A stretch of 64,000 nt of DNA, from contig NZ_JAPFRD010000011.1 of NCBI RefSeq assembly GCF_026183695.1, forward strand, positions 802,271 to 866,270, written 5' to 3'. Within the stretch, counting starts at the first letter, position 1; each line of letters begins with the position of its first letter. This DNA comes from Alteromonas aquimaris (lineage in GTDB: Bacteria > Pseudomonadota > Gammaproteobacteria > Enterobacterales > Alteromonadaceae). Positions 44,956 to 52,986 of the stretch are shown one piece after another. The notes beneath the pieces are model-generated. The model worked only from the letters and a program-made list of their open reading frames with translations, searched no databases and was not told where the DNA came from. The position numbers were made by a program, and so were the translations under genes.

Positions 44956-47470
44956 GTCAGAGGCTATGTGCCCCGACAGAGGGGATTAAGACTTATTGAG
45001 CCAGTGCGTCAGCCTGAGTATTCACGTCAGAGGCTATGTGCCCCGACAGAGGGGATTAAGACTTTGCCCATCCTTAGTAACAGTAGGCAGCGATATAGTC
45101 AGAGGCTATGTGCCCCGACAGAGGGGATTAAGACGCGCACTGATAGCGTCTCCCAGTGCGCCTAAACCGTCAGAGGCTATGTGCCCCGACAGAGGGGATT
45201 AAGACTCAGCGGCCTTCCACGTGCCATTTTGCTGATAGGTCAGAGGCTATGTGCCCCGACAGAGGGGATTAAGACTGTTAGGCATTTTAACTGGGTCGAA
45301 GGTGACTTTGTCAGAGGCTATGTGCCCCGACAGAGGGGATTAAGACGTAGACCGATGTATAAGGTTAATCTTATTTGCTGGGTCAGAGGCTATGTGCCCC
45401 GACAGAGGGGATTAAGACTTACGCATCTGTTCGAGTTGTTCACAGGTGTAAGTCAGAGGCTATGTGCCCCGACAGAGGGGATTAAGACGCAGGGTATCGG
45501 ATATGAACAGCGCGAGTACGTTAGTCAGAGGCTATGTGCCCCGACAGAGGGGATTAAGACTCTTCGATAAAGATACCTTGTTTTTTCGTACTCAGTCAGA
45601 GGCTATGTGCCCCGACAGAGGGGATTAAGACCCAATAGATAAATTCAGGCAACACTATTGGCAATGTCAGAGGCTATGTGCCCCGACAGAGGGGATTAAG
45701 ACTTCAACGCACGGATTGTGCGCAACGGCCAACAACGTCAGAGGCTATGTGCCCCGACAGAGGGGATTAAGACTAATAGCTATAGACGCTTTATTTTTTA
45801 TGGCAAAGTCAGAGGCTATGTGCCCCGACAGAGGGGATTAAGACCAAGGTAACCCGCGCAACCTACGCGCGGTGCCTGCGTCAGAGGCTATGTGCCCCGA
45901 CAGAGGGGATTAAGACCCACTGCCTTTGTGACCGTGGAAGCCAAGTAATAGTCAGAGGCTATGTGCCCCGACAGAGGGGATTAAGACGATAAACGCTATG
46001 CCACACTTTAATAAAGTTAACGTCAGAGGCTATGTGCCCCGACAGAGGGGATTAAGACTTACGCCGCGTGAATCTGGTTTTAGTATCTAGGTCAGAGGCT
46101 ATGTGCCCCGACAGAGGGGATTAAGACTAGTTGCGGTTGTTTACCTGCATCCAGTATCTCTGTCAGAGGCTATGTGCCCCGACAGAGGGGATTAAGACGA
46201 AACGGGGCAGATGGTGCGCGTCGAGCGTGACCGTCAGAGGCTATGTGCCCCGACAGAGGGGATTAAGACTAACGGACAAAAAGTAACCAGCAAATAAGCT
46301 TAAGTCAGAGGCTATGTGCCCCGACAGAGGGGATTAAGACAAATTGGTCAACAGTATTTATCAAGCGACCGCTAGGTCAGAGGCTATGTGCCCCGACAGA
46401 GGGGATTAAGACTTCAAGCGGTTCATTGTTGACCGTGCCAAAAAAGTCAGAGGCTATGTGCCCCGACAGAGGGGATTAAGACGGTTAGCATGTGCTGCAG
46501 TTTACGTTGTGCATAGGTCAGAGGCTATGTGCCCCGACAGAGGGGATTAAGACAAATCTTGGTCATCTAGTACATTTTCCAACCTCAGTCAGAAGCTATG
46601 TGCCCCGACAGAGGGGATTAAGACAGTAGGCTTTAATCGAGGCGGGGAACCGCATATGGTCAGAGGCTATGTGCCCCGACAGAGGGGATTAAGACCGAAT
46701 AAATTCAGCATCATTTTCAATAGCGTTAAGTCAGAGGCTATGTGCCCCGACAGAGGGGATTAAGACATATGGGTTATATGTAGCGCAAATGAAGCTATCG
46801 TCAGAGGCTATGTGCCCCGACAGAGGGGATTAAGACCAACATAATCCTCAACATATTCCAGAATCGGCGTCAGAGGCTATGTGCCCTGACAGAGGGGATT
46901 AAGACTCATCCTCGTCCACTTTTGCTCGTTGGTGGCTTTGTCAGAGGCTATGTGCCCCGACAGAGGGGATTAAGACTTTATTATCTTTACGTTTGTCTTC
47001 GCATACTTAAGTCAGAGGCTATGTGCCCCGACAGAGGGGATTAAGACTTAATTTTTCTACGATACTCTCGCTTAAGGTTTCGTCAGAGGCTATGTGCCCC
47101 GACAGAGGGGATTAAGACACTGTTGAAACGTCTTTATGGTAGATAACATAAGTCAGAGGCTATGTGCCCCGATAGAGGGGATTAAGACGAGACGCTTTCA
47201 GTATTCTGCCAATCTCGCTCAGGGCCTAAGACTATGTGCCCCGACAGAGGGGATTAGGACACAAAAATCAGCATTACATAAAGTGCTTGTAAAAGTCAGA
47301 GGCTATGTGCCCCGACCGAGGGGATTAAGACTCAGAGCCAGGCACTTTTAACTCAATTGTCTCGGTCAGAGACTATGTGCCCCGGCAGAGGGGATTAAGA
47401 CTATTGATCTCGAAGTCCGATAGTTCGTTGTAGGTCAGAGGCTATGTGCCCCGACTGAGGGGGTTAATGC
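44956..47470 (+). CRISPR. CRISPR array 1, 36 repeats
   Basis: A 37-nt repeat begins GTCAGAGGCTATGTG and ends GAGGGGATTAAGAC, with a CCCC-GACAGA-GGGG hairpin. I count 36 units and 35 spacers (about 32-36 nt). The last eight bases (ATTAAGAC) would be the 5' handle left by Cas6. The leader is on the left, and mutated repeats cluster at the far end (from about unit 28; units 33, 35 and 36 are poor), as expected for old units. Orientation therefore runs left to right. Confidence 0.97.
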
Positions 47471-48061
47471 AATCGCCTGCAAGCGTTATACATAGTTCTT
47501 AATGTCAGAGGCTTAGTGCTTCAAACGAGAAATAGAATTGAGAAACGTTTGTCTCGACGACGCTAATAGCTCATTGGTTATATTCTTCGCTAAGTGTCGG
47601 TGGCGGTAGCGCAAAAAGTAAATACTGCTATGTAATAGCAGGGTGGGGATAGGATTCAATGTTTAGTAACTTTAGTCATTCTTCGCGTAGATTTTGAGAT
47701 CTTTAACAGCACCATTCCGCAGGACTTTTTCTATATTTTTATGCATAGGATACATATAGAGAACTGCCAACCAGTCAGCATGTTTAGTGGTTTCTATTCT
47801 ATCCCCTCCAATTTCTGTTTAACCGAATACCGCGCAAAATAAAAGCTGATAACGAGCGATAATTTCAGTAGTTGAAGAATATGGGCGGGGCAATCTAAGC
47901 TGAAAAACACTAAATAGGCACAACAGAGATACACATAGATTAATGTGGTAACGTTTGAAGTGGTTAACTGCATCTAATCTTCCTTGCAAAATGATTGGTC
48001 GCCGACAGTGCTTTCATGCCTGACACTTCTTGTTTAGAGTGAATGCTAAGTAAGCAAGTGA
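47471..48061. other. Region after array 1 with a dead repeat remnant
   Basis: A fragment at 47503-47520 (GTCAGAGGCTTAGTGCT) is a decayed half repeat. The rest, about 540 bases, holds no convincing gene. It ends at the tail of the small membrane-protein gene. Confidence 0.5.
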
Positions 48062-48250
48062 TCAAATTTCTTTATCCAGCTTTGAAAATTTGCGTCTTAT
48101 GAATTGCTTTGCAAGCCAATAGCTAATAGCGAATGATAGTGCCAGGTTGCCCAGAATCATCATTGTAAAGTCCAGTGTTAAATAAAGTATATATACGCCA
48201 GCAAGGTACAGGCACAGCGCTGTAGCCACAGACAAAACAGTTAAATACAT
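48062..48250 (-). CDS. Small two-segment membrane protein
   Basis: A 62-residue protein with two membrane segments (LTVLSVATALCLYLAGVYILYL and FTMMILGNLALSFAISYWLA) and a basic end (KQFIRRKFSKLDKEI). The ATG (48248-48250) overlaps the 3' end of the nuclease-like gene by 10 nt, suggesting coupled translation. Its size and position suggest a membrane partner of that protein. It is shared in type with the other small membrane proteins of the island, but no sequence relation is clear. Confidence 0.5.
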   Translation of the reverse strand: MYLTVLSVATALCLYLAGVYILYLTLDFTMMILGNLALSFAISYWLAKQFIRRKFSKLDKEI

Positions 48251-48795
48251 GTCGCTGCTTCCGAACCAAAATTGTGTTGGTGTCTGTTGGCATAAATGCT
48301 TTTGTAGAGGTCGTAGTAACACAGACCAAACAGGTCATTCTCTCTGATATAGGCTTTGTCAGCAGAGCATATCTTGCCCACGCATATAAAAATGCCGATG
48401 TCGGCACGCAATGCCCGTACATCGCCGGTTAGTTGTTTGAGCTGGCTCTCACAGTTTGTCTCTTCGCCGTATAGCACACTTTCACCGTTCTCAATCACCC
48501 GAATTAGTATGTTTTGTTTGTCCCTGACTGCATAAATGTCAGTCTCATTTTTGTTACTTTTAACAACATCGTAACCAAGCTCAGCGAAGAAGGTGATGAC
48601 TTCCTGACGAAACCGCGTTTGGCCAAGCGCTTCTGTCCACGCAGCAAACTTGTTTAAGTCGCTCCGGTAAACGCGTTGACTGTGATAGCGTTTACTCAGA
48701 TTCATCAACGGATAACAGGCCCGCATGAATGACGAATAGTTTGATTTGTTCGGGGTAAATAAGCCTTTAATGTTACTAACTAGAATATTAATCAT
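48241..48795 (-). CDS. Restriction-fold-like protein paired with a membrane protein
   Basis: A 184-residue protein with an amphipathic start (MINILVSNIKGLF) like that of the Mrr-like protein at 43041. The central segment (VITFFAELGYDVVKSNKNETDIYAVRDKQNILIRVIENG) and the end (IGIFICVGKICSADKAYIRENDLFGLCYYD) follow an REase-like pattern, with an Asp in ETDIYAV, but without a clear QxK. Function is uncertain. The ATG at 48793-48795 follows GAGGAG; the 31-codon extension runs over the promoter. It is served by the palindrome at 48860, shared with the divergent gene at 48929. Confidence 0.5.
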   Translation of the reverse strand: MINILVSNIKGLFTPNKSNYSSFMRACYPLMNLSKRYHSQRVYRSDLNKFAAWTEALGQTRFRQEVITFFAELGYDVVKSNKNETDIYAVRDKQNILIRVIENGESVLYGEETNCESQLKQLTGDVRALRADIGIFICVGKICSADKAYIRENDLFGLCYYDLYKSIYANRHQHNFGSEAATCI

Positions 48796-48858
48796 ATTTT
48801 GTATCTCCTCAATAATGTGAGGATGTAGCATACGTAAAAATTTGCCATTGATATGAAG

Positions 48859-48870
48859 TGGAAATTTCCA
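48859..48870. promoter_or_regulatory. Island palindrome copy 4, bidirectional
   Basis: TGGAAATTTCCA. To the right a -10-like TTTAAA (48897-48902) lies 28 nt away, and the gene start is 58 nt away. To the left TATGCT (48832-48827, minus) lies 28 nt away, and the other start is 64 nt away. Confidence 0.7.
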
Positions 48871-48928
48871 GTTAAGGTATGCACCCAATCTGGCTGTTTA
48901 AATAGCGTTTTTAATTGATGGAAGTGTT

Positions 48929-49249
48929 ATGTTTTATATTATGTTAGTAGCAACAATGTGTTATTTAGCTTTGATTGCCACCCTTTATACCAAATTATGC
49001 CAATGGGCGGATAAAAGAAGCAAGTTGACACGTATTGTATGCAAGTTAGCCGGGTTAAGTGTAAGTGCTGGTGGCCCCGTATTTTGGAGTATCCTGCGAC
49101 CTACACGAATTGATGAGCAGATGAACATCTTTATATTGGCTGCAGGGCTTCTGGGGATTGCGCTGATAATTGCAATAGCCATGCAGATCAGAAAGGATAT
49201 GCTCAGTCAAAAACTGACGTTCAAACAGTGGTTACGGCAAGAGTTTTAA
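48929..49249 (+). CDS. Three-segment membrane protein of the CRISPR cassette, copy A
   Basis: A 106-residue membrane protein with segments at about 1-23, 38-58 and 68-90, and a basic end (RKDMLSQKLTFKQWLRQEF). GGAAG lies before the ATG. It is about 55-60% identical by eye to the 104-residue protein at 49787 (shared KLTRI, GPVFWxIL, RKDMLSQKLTxKQW). Both lie between the palindrome promoter and a CRISPR leader. The family is unknown to me. A role as a membrane-disrupting effector of type III signalling is possible, but no CARF domain is present. Confidence 0.65.
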   Translation: MFYIMLVATMCYLALIATLYTKLCQWADKRSKLTRIVCKLAGLSVSAGGPVFWSILRPTRIDEQMNIFILAAGLLGIALIIAIAMQIRKDMLSQKLTFKQWLRQEF

Positions 49250-49260
49250 ATTAGTAGCAT

Positions 49261-49422
49261 GAAAATTGATCCGCTAAATAATGAGTAGTACATTTGCCCA
49301 GCATAGCGAGAAAATAGTCAACATGCATAGATACTCAGAAAGTCAACGCGGATCAGGGAAATATTCTGCATTAAACGAGTTTTTCAACTCGTTGAAAGTA
49401 TTGCTTTATTTTTGGTGTTGAG
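49261..49422 (+). promoter_or_regulatory. Leader copy 2, before array 2
   Basis: A near copy of the leader at 44808, ending exactly at the first repeat. Like leader copy 3, it is preceded by GAAAATTGATCCG, which leader copy 1 lacks. Confidence 0.75.
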
Positions 49423-49598
49423 GTCAGAGGCTATGTGCCTCCGATGGAAGGGATTAAAGCACGTATATTTCAATTTCAGCTTTGCTTAGCATTGGTCAGA
49501 GGCTATGCCCCGACAGAGGGGATTAATACGTTGTTTGTTCATGCGGCTTGCTCCTTCTTAACGTCAGAGGCTATGTGCCCCGACAGTGGGATTTGAGA
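49423..49598 (+). CRISPR. CRISPR array 2, three decayed repeats
   Basis: Three mutated copies of the 37-nt repeat (49423-49460, 49495-49529, 49562-49598); the middle one has lost two bases. The leader is intact in outline, so the array has decayed or stopped growing. Confidence 0.85.
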
Positions 49599-49717
49599 CT
49601 CAAAATCACTAATGTCGGCGCAAATCTTATTAACAGCAGAAGCTATACGCTCCGTTTTCAAGGAGACGTGTTCGTCACTTTTTACTTTTAAATAAAAATT
49701 TTTCTTTGATATGAGGT

Positions 49718-49727
49718 GGAAATTTCC
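49718..49727 (+). promoter_or_regulatory. Island palindrome copy 5, before membrane protein B
   Basis: GGAAATTTCC. A -10-like TTTAAT (49756-49761) lies 29 nt away, and the gene start is 59 nt away. Flanks match copy 4 closely (GTGG...GTTAAGGTATGCAC), so the promoter was duplicated with its gene. Confidence 0.7.
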
Positions 49728-49786
49728 TGTTAAGGTATGCACGCTATCGGGATGATTTAATAGCTTTTTAAGTTGAAGGAAGTATT

Positions 49787-50101
49787 ATGTTTTATCTTAC
49801 GTTAGTGGCAACATTTTGTTATTTAGCTTTGGTGGTAACCCTTTTTGCCAAATTACGCCAATGGACTGATGAAGGGAGTAAGTTGACTCGTATCCTGTAC
49901 AACCTGGCCGGATTATGTGTATGTGCCAGTGGCCCCGTATTCTGGGGTATTCTACAACCCACGCAAATTGATGATCAAATAATCAGCTTTTTAATAGCAA
50001 TGCCGCTTTTGATGATAGTGTTGGCGATTCTAGTAGCCATAAAAATCAGAAAGGACATGCTCAGTCAAAAATTGACGTTGAAACAGTGGATCCGGCAATA
50101 G
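49787..50101 (+). CDS. Three-segment membrane protein of the CRISPR cassette, copy B
   Basis: A 104-residue paralogue of the gene at 48929, with the same three membrane segments, a common core (GSKLTRILYNLAG, GPVFWGILQPTQID) and a basic end (RKDMLSQKLTLKQWIRQ). GAAGGAAG precedes the ATG. Promoter, gene, leader and array were duplicated together. No catalytic residues are apparent. Confidence 0.65.
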   Translation: MFYLTLVATFCYLALVVTLFAKLRQWTDEGSKLTRILYNLAGLCVCASGPVFWGILQPTQIDDQIISFLIAMPLLMIVLAILVAIKIRKDMLSQKLTLKQWIRQ

Positions 50102-50118
50102 CTTTAAAACAGTAGTGT

Positions 50119-50281
50119 GAAAATTGATCCGTTCAATAATGGATGGTAAATTTACTCGGCATAGTGAGAGAATAGTCGACCATACATAGATACTTAGAAA
50201 GTCAACGCGGATCAGAGAAATATTTTGCACTAAACGAATTTTTCAACTCGTTGAAAATATTGCTTTATTTTACGATGTTGA
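50119..50281 (+). promoter_or_regulatory. Leader copy 3, before array 3
   Basis: Third copy of the leader, ending at the first repeat of array 3, with the same TAGATACT-AGAAAGTCAAC and inverted-repeat marks. Confidence 0.75.
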
Positions 50282-50958
50282 GTCAGAGGCCATTTGCCCC
50301 GACAGAGGGGATTAAGACGTTTTTCTCCTATTTGTTTACGATGTTAGTTAAAGTCAGAGGCTATGTGCCCCGACAGATGGGATTAAGACAAAGACGCCAA
50401 ACTGTGGATAACTGTAACTTATTAGGCCTGAGGCTATGTGCCCCCATAGAGGAAATAAAGACAACACACCCAGTTCATTAAATAACTCAGTTTGCGTCAA
50501 AGGCTATATGCCTCGACAGAGAGGATTAAGACTTGACGCGTAGTGTTCTGCTAAATCTTTCATTACGTCAGAGGCTATGTGCCCCGACAGAGGGGATTAA
50601 GACGGCACTTTTAGTTCTATTGTTTCGTAGGTAAAATGTCAGAGGCTGTGTGCCCCGACCGAGGGGATTAAGACGTAGGAGAGGCTTCGGTAGAATACCC
50701 TGTTAAGTCAGAGGCTATGTGCCCCGACAGAGGGGATTAAGACTTCCACATCTGCGTCTAAAGCATTCATCCGACCGTCAGAAGCAATGTGCCCCGACCG
50801 AGGGGATTAAGACGCTGTTCATTCTCTGCTAGTAGGTGGGATAGTGGTTGAAGGCCTGCACCCTGATAATGGGGATTAAGACTCATGTTCACTTTCCAAG
50901 CTGTTTGCGTAAACTGATAAACTGTCAGAGGCTATGTGCCTTGATAATAGGGATTGGG
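50282..50958 (+). CRISPR. CRISPR array 3, ten repeats, several degenerate
   Basis: Ten units of the array 1 repeat (starts 50282, 50353, 50426, 50496, 50567, 50638, 50707, 50777, about 50847, 50924). Units 5 and 7 match consensus; units 3, 9 and 10 are strongly mutated. One spacer (50604-50637) resembles a spacer of array 1. Confidence 0.9.
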
Positions 50959-50965
50959 AAAGAGG

Positions 50966-50983
50966 CTCCCGCTTTCGCGGGAG
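50966..50983. repeat. Strong palindrome, REP-like hairpin
   Basis: CTCCCGC-TTTC-GCGGGAG forms a 7-bp stem directly after array 3. Such GC-rich hairpins with a TTTC loop occur as dispersed REP-like elements. It could also end array transcription. Confidence 0.5.
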
Positions 50984-51011
50984 TGACAAGTTAAGTGAGC
51001 ACGTGATAGAA

Positions 51012-51785
51012 AAACTTCTGCTTAGCTTCTTAATCGAGAGTTTTCACGCCTATACGTTGCGAACCCCAATAGGCTAAAAGCCAGCAATACCATAGCACTT
51101 GGTTGCGGCACATCACTTTCCACCACCGTATCGGTGGATAGGTGGCGCGTTCAAGTTTCACCTATTTCGCCCAATAACAGAGGGGTGTTGTTGGTGCATT
51201 TATCAAAATGCAGAAAGCTGCAAAGCCGTTAATTGAGCCTGCTCGCATGATAAATGCTGATGAGAGTTGGCCAGTGCCGGCGCCTACGTTTTCATAGTTT
51301 ACTTGAATATTATTTGAGTCTTCGAAGAAAACGAGCTGCGCGCTACCCGCCACGTTTCCAACCGTGTCGAGTAAGAAATCGCTCCACTGCACGATGGTAT
51401 AACGGTCTCCTTCGCTACCGAAGTTCTCGACGAATATGCCTCAATTGTTGTAATCGTTAAGCATGGAATAATTCGTTTCATATCTAAACGGCATGAGTGA
51501 CACGTTTTCAACCGTCTTATCGCTGTATGCGCGTGTATATCCTTCTGAGTGTAATTCGAATTTATCCAGCGTTGTACCCTGATAGACAAAGTCGAACCCG
51601 AGATCAATAAACGCAGGGATTCTGTAGAAGCTTGTGTCTGCATAAAATTGCAAACCTAAGCTGGAATTATCCTGAAATGCGAAGTCCATTTCATAAGATA
51701 GGTAACAGCCATTGCTTTTAATTAGATCCGCCGATGCCGAAAACGCACCATGGATTACTTCACTCCCTAAAATAAGTCTCTTCAT
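51012..51785 (-). pseudogene. Broken PEP-CTERM-type exported protein gene
   Basis: The frame starting at 51785 runs 114 codons to a TGA (51443-51441), then continues in the same frame (GIFVENFGSEGDRYTIVQWSDF) to a TAG at 51164-51162. After a frame change the sequence reads DVPQPSAMVLLAFSLLGFAT followed by YRREN, a PEP-CTERM sorting signal with VP.PS, a hydrophobic segment and basic end. So the gene carries a nonsense change and at least one frameshift. No intact N-terminal signal peptide is seen; the protein family is unknown. Confidence 0.6.
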
Positions 51786-51900
51786 TCTTTCTTACTTCAA
51801 TAATGTAAAAATCTTTGGTCAAGCGTGATTGGCTCAAGCTTTTGCCATGACGGGCTTGACGGCGTGAATAATATTGAGTGGAAGAAAAGTGATGAGAAGT

Positions 51901-51910
51901 GGAAATTTCC
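51901..51910 (+). promoter_or_regulatory. Island palindrome copy 6, before the Csx16-CARF operon
   Basis: GGAAATTTCC. A -10-like CATAAT (51938-51943) lies 28 nt away. The gene start is 121 nt away, farther than at the other copies. Confidence 0.65.
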
Positions 51911-52031
51911 AGTAACCTTAAATCAGTTTGTGTTCTTCATAATGCACCGCATCGGCAAAGCCTGCACTGATGAATACCTTGAAAGTTGTGAGGTTGGGCT
52001 TTGCGCTATGAGTTTAATTTTGGAGAAACAT

Positions 52032-52604
52032 ATGAAAATTGTGAATAAAGTAATTTGTGGTGCAGTATTGTCTGGCGTATTTTTGGCAAATCTTGAGGCT
52101 AAGGAGTACCTTTCATTTGATATTGGTAAGGTAAATAAACAAGAGGTGGAAGCGCAACTTACCTCAGGAGAGGCAGCGTTTGAAACTGGCTATGGTTACA
52201 AAGGATATCGGGACTTGCCGATGTTCAAAGTGAGTCGTTACAGCACGTTTGGTCAGTATGGAGAGGTTGAGTCTGCGTGGTTAAAGTTTACGCCAGATAA
52301 TACGCTGTATCACCTTGAAGTGAGTTATTTTGATGCGGGTAAAACGTACACAATGTTCCGGGACGCACTAGGCAGCAAATATACATTGATAGAGAACAAC
52401 AGTTTTGGTTTTAATTCGTCGCACACTTACCAAGACGGAGAATTCGTCATCACCTTACAGCGAAACGAATTTGGGTTTGGTAGAGATAAAAAAACAACCT
52501 TGATCTATCAGTACCAGCCAGCATTGAGCGATGTAAATATAATGCAGGAAATTATTGAGCAAGATATTCGCGATAAAAATGCGGCCAAAGCGGGTGATCT
52601 GTAA
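52032..52604 (+). CDS. Exported protein of unknown function heading the csx16 operon
   Basis: A 190-residue protein with a signal peptide (about 1-22, ending NLEAKE). The mature part is strand-rich (SFDIGKVNKQEVEAQL; YGYKGYRDLPMFKVSRYSTFGQYGEVESAWLKFTPDNTLYHLEVSYF) and has no known motif. The ATG at 52032 follows GGAGA; the frame extends 69 codons upstream through the palindrome promoter, which I reject. It overlaps csx16 by one base (TAATG), so both are translated together. A periplasmic protein in an operon for cOA proteins is unexpected. Confidence 0.55.
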   Translation: MKIVNKVICGAVLSGVFLANLEAKEYLSFDIGKVNKQEVEAQLTSGEAAFETGYGYKGYRDLPMFKVSRYSTFGQYGEVESAWLKFTPDNTLYHLEVSYFDAGKTYTMFRDALGSKYTLIENNSFGFNSSHTYQDGEFVITLQRNEFGFGRDKKTTLIYQYQPALSDVNIMQEIIEQDIRDKNAAKAGDL

Positions 52605-52951
52605 TGGATAAAGTAAAAATCATATCGCCGACCAATCGCTTTTGGTTTGTTGGGCGGCACAAGGGGTCGGCTGATTGGGTAAAACTGCAAGGCATACACA
52701 TAGATTATTATGTTGAGCATATAGATGTCGATAATGGCCCGCAACCGGGTGATACGGTAATCGGCACATTACCCGTGCATCTTATTGCTCAACTAAATGC
52801 TATGGGAGTAAGGTTTGTTCATCTACAACTCTCATTATCTAATGAAGACAGAGGAAAAGAATTGTGTGCGCGGCGTTTACTGAGTTTAAGACCTAAATTA
52901 GTTGAGTATTTAGCGTTAAAAATTCAACAGGTTAAGTCAGAAAATGTATAG
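52604..52951 (+). CDS. csx16: Stand-alone Csx16 (VVA1548 family), probable ring nuclease
   Basis: A 115-residue protein of the Csx16/VVA1548 family: FWFVGRHKGSADWVKLQG near the start, GDTVIGTLPVHLIAQL in the middle, and LQLSLSNEDRGKELCARRLL at the end. It closely matches the first domain of the fusion at 41010. Csx16 has been reported to degrade cyclic oligoadenylate, which would switch off effectors. It starts at the last base of the preceding gene and lies 35 nt before the NE0113-type CARF gene. Confidence 0.82.
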   Translation: MDKVKIISPTNRFWFVGRHKGSADWVKLQGIHIDYYVEHIDVDNGPQPGDTVIGTLPVHLIAQLNAMGVRFVHLQLSLSNEDRGKELCARRLLSLRPKLVEYLALKIQQVKSENV

Positions 52952-52986
52952 TATTAAGTTTGTAATTTTTAATCAGGTATAAGGTT

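Noticed and set aside
44854..45570. Overlapping plus-strand frames with repeated RLCAPTEGIK or GYVPRQRGL segments
   Set aside because: They are translations of the CRISPR repeats. The frames change with spacer length and have no ribosome sites.
47136..47351. A 71-codon frame at the end of array 1
   Set aside because: It is again built from repeat units and spacers.
49539..49742. A 67-codon minus-strand frame over array 2 and palindrome copy 5
   Set aside because: It covers a decayed CRISPR repeat and a promoter; no ribosome site or motif.
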